NCBI RefSeq assembly: GCF_022835695.1
Contig: NZ_BQUV01000009.1
Location: forward strand, 62,001-126,000
Direction of reading: 5' to 3'
DNA length: 64,000 nt
From: Bradyrhizobium sp. Ce-3
Lineage (GTDB): Bacteria; Pseudomonadota; Alphaproteobacteria; Rhizobiales; Xanthobacteraceae
Made by a program: the position numbers and the translations under genes. The notes beneath the pieces are model-generated. The model did no database searches, had not been told where the DNA came from, and saw only the letters and a program-made list of their open reading frames with translations. Below are positions 54,438-64,000 of this stretch, in pieces; positions within the stretch are counted from its first letter, which is position 1, and each line of letters opens with the position of its first letter.

Positions 54438-54606
54438 CGGCACTCTCCACGTCGTCTTGGAAGGCGACGTTAGCGGTCTTGCGGCCGACCGTAAACCGGC
54501 CCCTCGCGCCGCGGATCGCGGGTCAAATTGTCCGAATTGTTCGCAATTTGCACATGTGAGCGGTGCGCCGCTGCAGGGCCGGACGGTGCGATGCTCGGAT
54601 TGTTGC

Positions 54607-55623
54607 CTACAGCCAGCCGGACCGCCTGAACCGCCAGAACAGCCCGCCGCATGCGACCAGCATCAGGCCCATCACGACGAAATAGCTGTACTCCCATTGC
54701 AGCTCCGGTATGTATTTGAAATTCATGCCGTAGATCCCGGCGACGGCGGTCGGCACCGCAACGATCGCAAGCCATGAGGCGAGCTTCTTGGAGATCGCCG
54801 TTTCCTGCGCCTGACCGACCAGCAGGCTTGCTTCAAACGCGAAGGCGAGCACCTCGCGCAGCGAGTCGATCCGTTCCTGGATGGTGCGGACGTGATCCGT
54901 GACGTCGCGGAACAGCGGACGCATGGTGGCGCGCACCATCGGCAGGTCGTCGCGCTCGAGCCTGCGGCAAACCTCCACCAGCGGCCCGACCGCGTTGCGC
55001 AGCCGCAGCAGGTCACGCCGCAGCAGATAGAGCCGCTCGATCTGCGCCCGCGTCATCGCGCTCGCCAGCACCTCCGCCTCCATGGCCTCGACCTCGTCCT
55101 GGATGGTCTCGAGCACCGGCGAATAGTTGTCGACGATGAAATCGAGAATGGCATAGAGGATGTAGTCCTCGCCCCGGGCAAGCGCGCGCGGGCAGCTCTC
55201 GCAGCGTTCGCGGACCGGCGTGTAGGACGTCGAGGCGCCGTGCCGCACCGAGACGATGTAGCCCTCGCCGACGAACAGATGCGTCTCGCCGAACGCGATG
55301 CTCTCGCCCTCGAGCTGGGCGGTGCGCGCCACGATGAACAGCGCATCGCCGTATTGCTCGATCTTCGGCCGCTGATGCGCGTGATCGGCGTCTTCGATGG
55401 CGAGGTCGTGCAGCTGGAATTGCCGCTGCAGGTTGCTCAGCAGCGCCATGTCGGGCTCGTGCAGGCCGATCCACACCACGTGATCGGGCTTGTTGCGCCA
55501 GCTCGCGGCCTCCTCGATCGCGATGTTGGCGATGCGGCGTCCCTCGACATAGACGCCTGCAGCGATCACGCCATCGGAGGGGACGGGACCGGCGCTTGCG
55601 ACGCTTGGCGATGCGAGGTTCAT
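54607..55623 (-). CDS. CorA-family magnesium/cobalt transporter
   Basis: 338 aa. A soluble N-terminal funnel domain is followed by two C-terminal membrane spans with the selectivity motif YGMNFKYIPELQW between them and a basic tail (FRRSGWL). It forms a pentameric Mg2+ channel in the inner membrane. GAGGGTGCA precedes the ATG chosen (MNLASPS); three further codons upstream are in frame. Confidence 0.93.
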   Translation of the reverse strand: MNLASPSVASAGPVPSDGVIAAGVYVEGRRIANIAIEEAASWRNKPDHVVWIGLHEPDMALLSNLQRQFQLHDLAIEDADHAHQRPKIEQYGDALFIVARTAQLEGESIAFGETHLFVGEGYIVSVRHGASTSYTPVRERCESCPRALARGEDYILYAILDFIVDNYSPVLETIQDEVEAMEAEVLASAMTRAQIERLYLLRRDLLRLRNAVGPLVEVCRRLERDDLPMVRATMRPLFRDVTDHVRTIQERIDSLREVLAFAFEASLLVGQAQETAISKKLASWLAIVAVPTAVAGIYGMNFKYIPELQWEYSYFVVMGLMLVACGGLFWRFRRSGWL

Positions 55624-55858
55624 GGTCTGCACCCTCGGTTATCCGAAAGGCTAGCACCGAATGGGCGCTGGTCAACACGGCCAGAGACGTCGTGTTCCGG
55701 CCTGTACGGGCCGGCACAGCCGGTCCCATCGCGGGTCGGCCGATCCTTATGCCGTTCCTATGCCGCGCCGCGGCGTGCCCTCTCGAATTCCTACGCTCTT
55801 CCCAGCATCTTGTGGTGTGACGCGGTGCGCTCGCGCGCTGCCAACAGGAAGGTGGGAC

Positions 55859-56134
55859 ATGACCTTGCTCCAATTACACGATGTCCGGCCCCAACGTTCA
55901 GCCGGAGCCATCCGTCCCGTGTTGAGGCGGACAATCCGGCGGATCGGCGCTGCATTCAGGACCGTCCACCGCGCGATCGCCGCGGCCAAGATCCACCGGC
56001 TGCGCAACGAGCTGTTGCTGCATCGCGGCCATGAGGATTGGGCACGAACCCATCTCCATGCCGGCATGCTCGGCGGCGATGCCGAGAGATATCCGCGCCC
56101 GCCGGTCGTGCTCGGCGAGAAGTGGGACTACTGA
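55859..56134 (+). CDS. Hypothetical basic protein, 91 aa
   Basis: Arg-rich small protein (RPVLRRTIRRIGAAFRTVHR, ending PPVVLGEKWDY) with a good ribosome site (AGGAAGGTGGG). It has no signal peptide. The next small gene starts one base after its stop, suggesting cotranscription. I do not recognise the family. Confidence 0.5.
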   Translation: MTLLQLHDVRPQRSAGAIRPVLRRTIRRIGAAFRTVHRAIAAAKIHRLRNELLLHRGHEDWARTHLHAGMLGGDAERYPRPPVVLGEKWDY

Positions 56135-56135
56135 C

Positions 56136-56300
56136 ATGAGCGTGGTTTCTTGCATCGCCGCCCTGCTGCGCCGCGCGGCGGAGGGATTTTTCAAATTCCT
56201 CGCCTGGATCGGCGAGGAGCCGATCAGCCGCTACCGGCCCGAGGCGCATTACATGCGCGGCCCGGGACCGGCCTGGCGGGCCAAGCATCACGGGCATTAG
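56136..56300 (+). CDS. Hypothetical small protein, 54 aa
   Basis: MSVVSCIAALLRRAAEGFFK with one possible amphipathic helix, then SRYRPEAHYMRGPGPAWRAK. It follows the 91-aa gene directly and ends eight bases before the convergent slipin gene. Coding is plausible from the tandem arrangement, not from homology. Confidence 0.45.
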   Translation: MSVVSCIAALLRRAAEGFFKFLAWIGEEPISRYRPEAHYMRGPGPAWRAKHHGH

Positions 56301-56308
56301 GAAGCGGA

Positions 56309-57073
56309 TCACGTCGGCGCTTCACCTCGGCGTGTCAGGTGATCGAGCAGGTTCATCGGCAGAGGGAAGACCACGGTCGAGGAGCGCTCGCCGGCGATGT
56401 CATGGAGCGCTGCGAAATAACGCAGCTGCATCGCCTGCGGCTCCTGGGCGAGGATCCGGCCGGCTTCGACCAGCTTCTCGGCGGCCTGCTGCTCGCCCAT
56501 CGCATTGATCACCTTGGCGCGCCGCAACCGTTCGGCCTCCGCCTGCTTGGCGATCGCCCGCACCATGGTTTCGTTGAGGTCGATATCCTTGATCTCGACC
56601 GCGTTGACCTTGATGCCCCAGACGTCGGTCTGCTTGTCGAGGGTCTCCTGGATGTCGGCGTTGAGCCGGTCGCGTTCCGCCAGCATCTCGTCGAGCTCGT
56701 GCTTGCCGAGCACCGAGCGCAGCGTGGTCTGGGCGAGCTGGCTGGTCGCCGCCATGTAGTCGCTGACCTTGATGATGGCGCGCTCGGGATCGACGATGCG
56801 GAAATAGAGCACGGCGTTGACCTTGACCGAGACGTTGTCGCGCGAAATCACGTCCTGCGGCGGCACCACCTGCACCACCACCCTGAGATCGACCTTCACG
56901 AGCTGCTGCACCACCGGGATCAGGATGATGAGCCCCGGACCCTTGACCCCGGTGAATCGGCCGAGCGTGAAGATGACACCGCGCTCGTATTCGCGCAGCA
57001 CGCGCACCGCCTGGGTCAGGAAGATGATGATCAGCAGGGCGATCGCCGCATAGGTGAAATAATCAAGCATCAT
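56309..57073 (-). CDS. Slipin/stomatin family protein (SPFH domain)
   Basis: 254 aa. One N-terminal membrane segment ([19 protein letters not shown]), then the SPFH/band-7 domain with [13 protein letters not shown] and [19 protein letters not shown], and a coiled helix rich in Glu/Arg ([20 protein letters not shown]). It forms membrane microdomain scaffolds. The start overlaps the nfeD stop (ATGATG/TGA). In archaea and bacteria the partner NfeD protease cuts the stomatin C-terminus. Confidence 0.94.
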   Translation of the reverse strand: MMLDYFTYAAIALLIIIFLTQAVRVLREYERGVIFTLGRFTGVKGPGLIILIPVVQQLVKVDLRVVVQVVPPQDVISRDNVSVKVNAVLYFRIVDPERAIIKVSDYMAATSQLAQTTLRSVLGKHELDEMLAERDRLNADIQETLDKQTDVWGIKVNAVEIKDIDLNETMVRAIAKQAEAERLRRAKVINAMGEQQAAEKLVEAGRILAQEPQAMQLRYFAALHDIAGERSSTVVFPLPMNLLDHLTRRGEAPT

Positions 57074-58461
57074 GCTGTACCTCCTTCGCCGGCGGATGCC
57101 GGCGCACGCCGCACGACCAGCGTCAAATCGATGATGTTGGCGACCTCGACCGTCTCGCCCGCCTTGAATGGCTCGCTGCCGCGCGCCTGCCAGCGTTCGC
57201 CATTGGTGAAGACGTGACCGGATGTCCCGGACCAGTCGAGCACCTCGGCCGATAGCCCGCGCATCGCTTGCGCACCTGTCCGCAGCGGGCCCCTGCGGGC
57301 GCGGCGCAGCGCGCCGAGCACGACCAGGATGAGGCCTGCGAACATCGCCGCGACGATGCCGATCACCGGCCATGACAGGGCGTATCCGGGCGCCTCGATC
57401 CGAAACAGCATGGCGGCGCCCAGCACAAAGGCGACGATGCCGCCGAGGCCGATCACGACGGTCGGGTTGAAGGCCTCGATCGCGAGCAGCGCGATCCCGA
57501 CCAGCATCAGGGCGAAACCGGCATAGTTGATCGGCAGCATGTTGAGCGCGTAGAGGCCGAGCAGCAGGCAGATCGTCCCGACCACCCCGGGCGCCACCGC
57601 ACCGGGCGACATGAATTCGAAGATCAGGCCGTAGATGCCGACCATCAGCAGAATGAACGCGATATTGGGGTCGGTGATCACAGCGAGCACGCGCGCCACC
57701 CAGGAGGGATCGATGGCTTCGATCACGGCGTCCCTCGTCGCCAGGCGTTGGGTCTTGCCGCCGGCGAGCTCCACCGTCCGGCCATCGACCTGCCTGAGCA
57801 GGTCGGCCGCGTCACGCGCGGTGAATTCGATGACGTTGGCCTGCAACGCGGCGTTGGTGGAGAGGGTGGCGGCGTCGCGCACCGCCTTCTCGGCCCAGTC
57901 GGCGTTGCGGCCGCGCAGTTCGGCGAGGCTGCGGATGAAGGCAACGGCATCATTGGTCACCTTCGCCGTCATGGCATCCTTCGGCTCGGCCGCGTTGCCG
58001 TCCTTGTCTTTACCGCCCTTGTCCGGCGTGCTGCCCGGCAGGCCCGGCAGCGGGCCGCCGATCTGCACCGGCGTCGCCGCGCCGATATTGGTGCCCGGCG
58101 CCATGGCCGCGAGGTGGGCCGCGTAGAGGATGTAGGTCCCGGCGCTCGCGGCGTGGGCGCCGGAGGGCGCGACGTAGCCGATGACGGGAACGGGCGAGGC
58201 CAGCACGTCGGTGATGATCTCGCGCATGCTGGTGCTGAGACCGCCCGGCGTGTTCATGCGCAGGATGACGATCTCGGCGTGCCGCTCGGCCGCCTTGGCG
58301 AGGCCGTCCTTGACGTAGCTGGCCGATGCCGGCCCGATCGCGCCGTCGATTGAAATGGTCAGGGCAAGGCGGTTGTTGTCCGCGGCCGTACCGGGACCGA
58401 TGGAAACAACCAGAGCGACCAGGACGGTCGCCACAACGAGAGCCGCCTTGAGGGTCTGCAC
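57070..58461 (-). CDS. NfeD-family membrane serine protease
   Basis: 463 aa. Signal/anchor [20 protein letters not shown], then the ClpP-class protease domain with [15 protein letters not shown], catalytic Ser about S106 in [10 protein letters not shown] and Lys about K167 in [10 protein letters not shown]. Four to five membrane spans follow, with a C-terminal NfeD OB domain ([19 protein letters not shown]). It probably cleaves the slipin encoded next. A Lys/Asp/Gly-rich insertion (residues about 140-163) separates the two catalytic residues. The GTG at 58461 follows AAGGGAG and is chosen over the GTG at 58470. Confidence 0.92.
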   Translation of the reverse strand: MQTLKAALVVATVLVALVVSIGPGTAADNNRLALTISIDGAIGPASASYVKDGLAKAAERHAEIVILRMNTPGGLSTSMREIITDVLASPVPVIGYVAPSGAHAASAGTYILYAAHLAAMAPGTNIGAATPVQIGGPLPGLPGSTPDKGGKDKDGNAAEPKDAMTAKVTNDAVAFIRSLAELRGRNADWAEKAVRDAATLSTNAALQANVIEFTARDAADLLRQVDGRTVELAGGKTQRLATRDAVIEAIDPSWVARVLAVITDPNIAFILLMVGIYGLIFEFMSPGAVAPGVVGTICLLLGLYALNMLPINYAGFALMLVGIALLAIEAFNPTVVIGLGGIVAFVLGAAMLFRIEAPGYALSWPVIGIVAAMFAGLILVVLGALRRARRGPLRTGAQAMRGLSAEVLDWSGTSGHVFTNGERWQARGSEPFKAGETVEVANIIDLTLVVRRAPASAGEGGTA

Positions 58462-58579
58462 GGCAAGCACTCCCTTGCCGTGGATATGGGGCGCCGTTTG
58501 GCAACCTCAATATGGCGCGCTGTCACGGACGCGGTGTGGCCGATCCCGTGGTCCGATTCCATTGTGCGTCGCGGCACGC

Positions 58580-59533
58580 TCAGCGCGCGACAGCCAGATA
58601 TTCATCGGCTATGTCGGTCATCGCTTGGGCGATCTCGGCCTTCGCCGCGCCGTCGAGCTGGACGATCGGCAGCCGCGTCGCCGGCTGCATGAACCCCAAT
58701 AGCGCCAGTGCGAATTTCAGGGCGGCGGGGTGCTCGCGCTCGAGCAGCGTCGCGAGCGGCACCAGGCGCTGATGCAGCTCGCGCGCTTGATACAGCCGGC
58801 CCTCGCGCAGGTGCCGGGCCACCGCCACGCACAGATCGGGCGCGACATTCGAGACCTGTGAGATGCAGCCATCACCGCCGGCGGCCATATAGGCCAGCGA
58901 AACGGTGTCGTCGCTGGTCAGCATCCGGAACGTTGCCGGCAGGCGGGGACGCAGCCGCCTGAGCCGGGCGACGTCGCCACTGCCGTCGCGCAGTCCGATG
59001 AAGCGTGGAGTGTGCGCCAGCTCCAGCAGCGTCTCGTCGGCGAGCCCCTTCACCGTCCGCGCCGAGACATCGTGCAGGATGATGGGCAGCGCCGTGGCCG
59101 CAGCCACAGCGCGGAAATGCGCCGCCATGCCCTGCGGCATCGGCTTGTTGTAGTAGGGCACGACCGACATGATGGCGTCGGCGCCGGCGGCCTCCGCGGC
59201 CCGGGTGAAGGTGACGGCGCGCTCCGTCGCGTTCGACCCGGCGCCGGCGATGATGCGGACCCGCTTGCGCGCCACACTGGCAGCGATGCGAACCAGCTCG
59301 GCGCGTTCCGCGGGCTCCAGCGTCGCGTTTTCACCCGCGGTCTCGCCGACCACCAGCGCCGAGGCGCCGGCTGCGATCTGACGCTCGCACAGCCTCCCGA
59401 ACGCCTCGGTGTCGATCTTGTCCTGGTGGTTGAAGGGGGTCGGAAGATCGGGGATGAAGCCCGACAGCCACGCCGCCGAATCCGCTTTCGCAACCGTCGT
59501 CGCAATGACTTGCGCAGTCGCTTTCAGAGTCAT
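58580..59533 (-). CDS. DapA/NAL-family protein lacking the Schiff-base lysine
   Basis: 317 aa TIM-barrel of the dihydrodipicolinate synthase family. Present: VVGETAGENATLEP (substrate loop), SVVPYYNKPMPQG (tyrosine) and HDVSARTV with R159. The lysine expected 23 residues after that Arg is R182 (FIGLRDGSGD, codon CGC), so no Schiff base to pyruvate can form. It may be a non-aldolase member, a binding or regulatory protein, or an enzyme with changed chemistry. It is not the housekeeping dapA. It follows a small gene by eight bases. Confidence 0.85.
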   Translation of the reverse strand: MTLKATAQVIATTVAKADSAAWLSGFIPDLPTPFNHQDKIDTEAFGRLCERQIAAGASALVVGETAGENATLEPAERAELVRIAASVARKRVRIIAGAGSNATERAVTFTRAAEAAGADAIMSVVPYYNKPMPQGMAAHFRAVAAATALPIILHDVSARTVKGLADETLLELAHTPRFIGLRDGSGDVARLRRLRPRLPATFRMLTSDDTVSLAYMAAGGDGCISQVSNVAPDLCVAVARHLREGRLYQARELHQRLVPLATLLEREHPAALKFALALLGFMQPATRLPIVQLDGAAKAEIAQAMTDIADEYLAVAR

Positions 59534-59541
59534 GGGCGTGC

Positions 59542-59796
59542 TCAGGCCACGCGGCTGGCGGGGAGGGACGCGGTCTCGCCGCGCATATCGAGCTCGAGCT
59601 CGCGCGACAGCTCGACGATCATTTCGGGATGCTGGCCGTTCTCGAACAGCGCGTATTTGACGGCCTGGGCGCGGTCGACGAACAGGCCGCCATAGAGGCC
59701 GTTCTGCTGCTGGGCGACCCACTGGCCGCGGTGGTTGCGGCCGATGAAGACGATGGTGGACGCGGCGCTACACGAGGGAGGTTCGACGAGTTTCAC
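59542..59796 (-). CDS. Hypothetical protein, 84 aa
   Basis: Small soluble protein with STIVFIGRNHRGQWVAQQQN, then GGLFVDRAQAVKYALFENG. This pattern reminds me of short conserved Bradyrhizobium proteins of unknown role. A GTG start after AAGGACACTCACC (MKLVEPP) is chosen; the frame is open nine codons further. It is directly upstream of the DapA-like gene on the same strand. Confidence 0.6.
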   Translation of the reverse strand: MKLVEPPSCSAASTIVFIGRNHRGQWVAQQQNGLYGGLFVDRAQAVKYALFENGQHPEMIVELSRELELDMRGETASLPASRVA

Positions 59797-59906
59797 GGTG
59801 AGTGTCCTTGAGGTGGAAGTCACGCGACCAATGTCTGATTGGCGGGATATGAAATCGAGCGCGTGCGACCGGCAACTTCATAGGAGCGGCATAGGATTTT
59901 GCGGGC

Positions 59907-60182
59907 CTAGATATGCTGGACGATGCCGGTGCCGAGCGCGCACAGCGCGACATAGGCGGTCATCTCGTCCCAGTGATTGAGATCAGCGGCAAACGGCATC
60001 TCGCGCTTCACCAGTCCCGCGAGCGCACAGATCAGTGCCGACATCCACAGCAGCGTGACGATCCCCCTGCCGAAGCCTGCGCCGGCGAACACGGCGAAGC
60101 CGATCATGATGGCGAGTCGGAAGCCGAACCGGACCATGACCTGGACCGACTGCAGCTGCTGCGGCAGTTGTTTGATGTTCAC
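59907..60182 (-). CDS. Hypothetical membrane protein, 91 aa
   Basis: Two or three hydrophobic segments: RLAIMIGFAVFAGAGFGRGI, TLLWMSALICALAGLV and MTAYVALCALGTGIVQHI. It starts with GTG 13 bases after the upstream gene's stop, so it is probably cotranscribed with it. No family recognised. Confidence 0.6.
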   Translation of the reverse strand: MNIKQLPQQLQSVQVMVRFGFRLAIMIGFAVFAGAGFGRGIVTLLWMSALICALAGLVKREMPFAADLNHWDEMTAYVALCALGTGIVQHI

Positions 60183-60195
60183 GGCCGCGCCGCCG

Positions 60196-60660
60196 TCAGC
60201 CGATACTGTCGACGAACAGCGGCTCATACAGCGAGCGCGGTTCGCGGCGGACGGTCGGCACGCTGGTGCGGTTCTCGGGCGCAGAGATCCGCTGCGCCTC
60301 GACGAAGGCAATGATGATCGCGAGTGCGAGATCGGAGTGGTGGGTCTCGATCGACTGGTCGAGCCAGTCGGGCAGCTCGCGTTCGCGCGACAAGGCGCAA
60401 TGCCACTCGCCCTCGTCATAGACCAGGCGGCGGACCTGCCATTGCGGCAGTTCGAGATCGAGCAGCGCGATCGCGGCATCAGTCCAGGCGCCGGACTGGA
60501 TCAGGCGCTCGACGCGCGAAGTCTTGCCGCTCTGCCCGACCGACGGAAAGCGCCGGCAGGTCTGGCTGATGATGTCGGCCATGAATTCGGCGGTGACGGC
60601 ATAGGCGTCGCGCAGCCGTTCGCCGAGGTCGGCCGAGGTGGGGTGGGAAAGCACGGACAT
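60196..60660 (-). CDS. Conserved hypothetical protein, 154 aa
   Basis: Soluble, helix-rich. An N-terminal region (ERLRDAYAVTAEFMADIISQ) is followed by QSGAWTDAAIALLDLELPQW and LVYDEGEWHCALSRERELPD. The middle part matches my memory of widespread rhizobial proteins without assigned function. It is first of a two-gene leftward unit with the 91-aa membrane protein. Confidence 0.65.
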   Translation of the reverse strand: MSVLSHPTSADLGERLRDAYAVTAEFMADIISQTCRRFPSVGQSGKTSRVERLIQSGAWTDAAIALLDLELPQWQVRRLVYDEGEWHCALSRERELPDWLDQSIETHHSDLALAIIIAFVEAQRISAPENRTSVPTVRREPRSLYEPLFVDSIG

Positions 60661-60800
60661 GGCGTCATCTCGTCTTGGGTGCGGCCCAAAGATGGTTCAA
60701 GGCATTGGCCGCAGGCCCAAAATGGCCGGAGTGCCATTTGAAAACGAGATGAGGCGAAGGGCGGAGATATAGGGATTCCATAAAGATGGGGCGGACCCCT

Positions 60801-60972
60801 TCACCCTCCCCTGGAGGGGGAGGGTCGCTTCACATCGCGTTAGCGATGCGAAGCGGGGTGGGGTGACGGTCCCTCCGCGTCTGACAGCGCCCGTGTTGAG
60901 AGATCACCCCACCCCGTTTCGCATTCCGCTGCGCTCCATGCGAACCGACCCTCCCCCTCCAGGGGAGGGTGA
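60801..60972. repeat. Nested inverted-repeat element, 172 bp
   Basis: The ends are a perfect 27-bp inverted repeat (60801-60827 and 60946-60972), each arm containing the palindrome CCCTCCCCTGGAGGGGGAGG. Inside, GCGAAGCGGGGTGGGGTGA pairs imperfectly with TCACCCCACCCCGTTTCGC. I recall this CACCCTCCCC...GGGGAGGGTGA family as common in Bradyrhizobium. The whole can form one long hairpin and lies between a leftward unit and kdp. Confidence 0.8.
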
Positions 60973-61031
60973 CGCAGTAGGCAGCTTTGGGTCGATGTGG
61001 TGCGGGACGACGGCGGAGAGCGGGCTGGGCA

Positions 61032-61128
61032 CTTATACGATTCCTATAACGTCCTTATGCGCCACATCTCGAAAACCTATGCCCCGGGTGGCACGTCACC
61101 ACCATCCGGCGCGGAGCGCTTATACGAT
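61032..61128 (+). promoter_or_regulatory. kdp upstream region with repeated CTTATACGAT word
   Basis: CTTATACGAT occurs at 61032-61041 and 61119-61128, both preceded by GC(A/G). Between them are CCTATAACG and CCTTATGCG. The words could be -10-like boxes (TATACGAT) or KdpE-binding sites; kdpDE is not in the window. The first small kdp ORF starts at 61163. Confidence 0.45.
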
Positions 61129-61162
61129 CGCCCTGTGCCCTTCGGATGCATAGGAGTTTCTC

Positions 61163-61246
61163 ATGATGGACATTCTGATGGCGGCGCTCGCGATCGGGTT
61201 CTTCGCCGCGGGCATCGGCTACGCCTACGCCTGCGAACGGCTGTAA
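61163..61246 (+). CDS. Mini membrane protein upstream of kdpF, 27 aa
   Basis: MMDILMAALAIGFFAAGIGY then AYACERL: one hydrophobic helix with a basic-acidic end. AGGAG sits seven bases before the ATG. It ends 11 bases before kdpF. I recall such a peptide before kdpF in other rhizobia. It may be an extra small Kdp accessory like KdpF. Confidence 0.65.
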   Translation: MMDILMAALAIGFFAAGIGYAYACERL

Positions 61247-61257
61247 CGGAGGCGGCG

Positions 61258-61347
61258 ATGATCTTCGATTACTCGCTTGCCGGCCTCGTCTCGCTTGGCC
61301 TGCTGTTCTACCTCACCTACGCGTTGCTGCGGCCCGAACGCTTCTAG
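61258..61347 (+). CDS. kdpF: K+-transporting ATPase subunit F
   Basis: 29 aa: MIFDYSLAGLVSLGLLFYLT then YALLRPERF, the standard KdpF single helix with the Tyr-Ala-Leu-x-Arg-Pro-Glu-x-Phe end. It stabilises the KdpFABC complex in the membrane. GGAGG precedes the ATG. Confidence 0.95.
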   Translation: MIFDYSLAGLVSLGLLFYLTYALLRPERF

Positions 61348-61357
61348 GCGGCCGGCG

Positions 61358-61462
61358 ATGCTCACACTCTGCACAATTCTGTTGGCCGACGCGGCGCTGA
61401 CCGGGCTGCTGCTCGGCGTGTTCGCGTCGCTGCTGCGCTTCGCACCCATTCGAAAGGTTTGA
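61358..61462 (+). CDS. Mini membrane protein between kdpF and kdpA, 34 aa
   Basis: [20 protein letters not shown] then [14 protein letters not shown]: one hydrophobic helix and a basic end. It sits 10 bases after kdpF and four bases before kdpA, so its position in the operon is fully occupied. The ribosome site (GGCGGCCGGCG) is poor. Its reality is uncertain. Confidence 0.45.
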   Translation: MLTLCTILLADAALTGLLLGVFASLLRFAPIRKV

Positions 61463-61466
61463 CGCA

Positions 61467-63170
61467 ATGACCGTCATCGGCTGGATTCAAATTATTCTGT
61501 TTTGCGCGATCGTGGTCGCGCTGGTCAAGCCGCTCGGCTGGTACATGACCCGCGTGTTCAACGGGGAGCGCACCTTCCTCTCGCCCGTGCTGCGCCCCCT
61601 CGAGCGCGGCATCTACTGGGTCGGCGGTGTCGACGAGCGGCGCGAGCAGCACTGGCTGACTTATACCGTCGCCATGCTGCTGTTCCACGTCGGCGGCTTC
61701 GCCCTGATCTACGGCCTGATGCGGCTGCAGGCGGTGCTGCCGTTCAACCCGGCCGGCCAGGGCGCGGTTGCCGAGGATCTCTCCTTCAACACCGCGATCT
61801 CCTTCATCACCAACACCAACTGGCAGAACTACGGCGGCGAGAGCACGCTGTCCTATCTGGTCCAGATGCTGGGCCTGACCCACCAGAACTTCCTGTCGGC
61901 GGCGACCGGCATCGCGCTGGCGATGGCGCTGATCCGCGGCTTCACCCGTTCGTCGATGCGCACGGTCGGCAATTTCTGGGTCGACGTCACCCGCTGCACG
62001 CTTTACGTCCTGCTGCCGATCTGCGTCGTCTACGCGCTGTTCCTGGTCTGGCAGGGCATGCCGCAGACCCTCGGCGCCTATGTCGACGCCACCACGCTGG
62101 AGGGCGGCAAGCAGACCATCGCGCTCGGACCGGTGGCTTCGCAGGTCGCGATCAAGATGCTCGGCACCAATGGTGGCGGCTTCTTCAACGCCAACGCCGC
62201 GCATCCGTTCGAGAACCCGACCGCGCTGTCGAACCTCGTGCAGATGATCTCGATCTTCGCGCTCGGTGCGGCGATGACCAATGTGTTCGGCCGCATGGTC
62301 GGCAACGAGCGCCAGGGCTGGGCGATCTTCGCCGTGATGGGCATCCTGTTCGTCGCCGGCGTCGCCGTCACCTATTGGGCGGAGGCCAACGGCACCTCGC
62401 TGCTGCAGGCCTACGGCCTCACCGGCGGCAACATGGAGGGCAAGGAGGTCCGCTTCGGCATCGTCGCGTCGTCGCTGTTCGCCGTGATCACGACGGCCGC
62501 CTCCTGCGGCGCGGTCAACGCCATGCATGACTCATTCACCGCGATCGGCGGCATGATCCCGCTGATCAACATGCAGCTCGGCGAGGTCATCATCGGCGGC
62601 GTCGGCGCCGGTTTCTACGGCATGCTGCTGTTCGTCGTGCTGGCGATCTTCGTCGCCGGCCTGATGGTCGGCCGCACCCCGGAATATGTCGGCAAGAAGA
62701 TCGAGGCCCGCGAGGTCAAGATGGCGATGCTCGCGATCCTGGTGCTGCCGCTGATGTATCTCGGCTGGACCGCGGTCGGCGTGGTGCTGCCGTCGGCGGT
62801 GGCCTCGATGGCCAATGCCGGACCGCACGGCTTCACCGAGGTGCTCTATGCCTTCACCTCGGCGACCGGCAACAACGGCTCGGCCTTCGCCGGCCTCACC
62901 GGCAACACCCTGTTCTACAATCTGACGCTGGCGTCGGCGATGTTCGTCGGCCGCTTCTTCATGATCGTGCCGGCGATGGCCATTGCAGGTTCGCTGGTCG
63001 AGAAGAAGTCGATCCCGGCCTCGGCGGGCACCTTCCCGACCACCGGCGGGCTGTTCGTCGGCCTCGTCATCGGCGTGATCCTGATCATCGGCGGCCTCAC
63101 CTTCTTCCCGGCGCTGGCGCTCGGGCCGATCGTCGAGCACCTCGCGATGAACGCCAACACCCTGTTCTGA
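61467..63170 (+). CDS. kdpA: K+-transporting ATPase subunit A
   Basis: 567 aa, about ten spans. All four potassium-channel-like pore loops are readable: [48 protein letters not shown] and [13 protein letters not shown]. This is the K+-binding, channel-like subunit of the high-affinity Kdp pump. It starts four bases after the mini-ORF and 23 bases before kdpB. Confidence 0.98.
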   Translation: MTVIGWIQIILFCAIVVALVKPLGWYMTRVFNGERTFLSPVLRPLERGIYWVGGVDERREQHWLTYTVAMLLFHVGGFALIYGLMRLQAVLPFNPAGQGAVAEDLSFNTAISFITNTNWQNYGGESTLSYLVQMLGLTHQNFLSAATGIALAMALIRGFTRSSMRTVGNFWVDVTRCTLYVLLPICVVYALFLVWQGMPQTLGAYVDATTLEGGKQTIALGPVASQVAIKMLGTNGGGFFNANAAHPFENPTALSNLVQMISIFALGAAMTNVFGRMVGNERQGWAIFAVMGILFVAGVAVTYWAEANGTSLLQAYGLTGGNMEGKEVRFGIVASSLFAVITTAASCGAVNAMHDSFTAIGGMIPLINMQLGEVIIGGVGAGFYGMLLFVVLAIFVAGLMVGRTPEYVGKKIEAREVKMAMLAILVLPLMYLGWTAVGVVLPSAVASMANAGPHGFTEVLYAFTSATGNNGSAFAGLTGNTLFYNLTLASAMFVGRFFMIVPAMAIAGSLVEKKSIPASAGTFPTTGGLFVGLVIGVILIIGGLTFFPALALGPIVEHLAMNANTLF

Positions 63171-63193
63171 TCGAATTGTCCGGAGTGACAACC

Positions 63194-64000
<807 letters not shown>

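Noticed and set aside
54444-54606. ROSE-type RNA thermometer before the Hsp20 gene
   Set aside because: The leader lacks the UUGCU-type anti-Shine-Dalgarno segment pairing with the GGAGAG site, so no thermometer can be supported by eye.

Overview
The window is GC-rich, densely coded alphaproteobacterial chromosome. Three things point to Bradyrhizobium or a very close relative: the gene content (two-gene glycerol-type ABC ATPases, NfeD/slipin pair, Kdp with mini-ORFs, orphan Bug/TAXI binding proteins), GC-driven antisense ORFs over almost every gene, and several intergenic inverted-repeat families that I recall as common in Bradyrhizobium genomes. No phage, transposase, CRISPR array or rRNA is visible. 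One tRNA (CAU anticodon) is present.

Layout. 1-0.8 kb: end of an ABC binding protein. 0.9-5.4 kb: leftward aromatic ring-hydroxylating oxygenase operon (alpha, beta, Rieske ferredoxin, MFS importer, MarR repressor), with a clear promoter whose -35/-10 spacer is filled by a 20-bp perfect palindrome. 5.7-11.7 kb: LysR regulator divergent from a FAD monooxygenase, alpha/beta hydrolase, MFS transporter and M24 hydrolase, probably a second aromatic or heteroaromatic route. 12-13.6 kb: threonine ammonia-lyase. 13.6-28.5 kb: sugar/polyol locus. A leftward unit carries a class II aldolase, a HAD phosphatase and a D-ribulose-kinase-like FGGY kinase. It is divergent from a SorC/EryD-type regulator followed by a CUT1 ABC importer with two unequal ATPases, an EryA-like kinase, a 2-hydroxyacid dehydrogenase, a second aldolase and a GlpD-type dehydrogenase.

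28.5-39.6 kb: a second catabolic locus. It has a class III aminotransferase/phospho-lyase next to a hydroxylysine-kinase-like phosphotransferase, a GhrA-like reductase, a complete dipeptide-type ABC importer, a class II aldolase, a GntR regulator with paired operators, and a histone-deacetylase-like amidohydrolase. I infer use of a phosphorylated amino alcohol such as hydroxylysine. 39.7-43.3 kb: three orphan substrate-binding proteins of three transporter families; the third has a dispersed repeat inserted in frame in its export signal. 43.4-48.7 kb: molybdenum-cofactor genes (two tandem MoeA-type proteins, MobB), a 0.76-kb repeat cluster and a TusA-like protein. 49-50.7 kb: oxalate/formate-type MFS transporter.

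50.8-60.7 kb: small secreted and cytosolic proteins, Hsp20-Lon operon, CorA, NfeD-slipin pair, a DapA-family protein lacking the Schiff-base lysine, and conserved small proteins. 60.8-64 kb: a repeat element, then the kdp operon (three mini membrane ORFs including kdpF, kdpA, start of kdpB), running off the window. Product names rest on motif reading and remembered family sequences. No database search was run.
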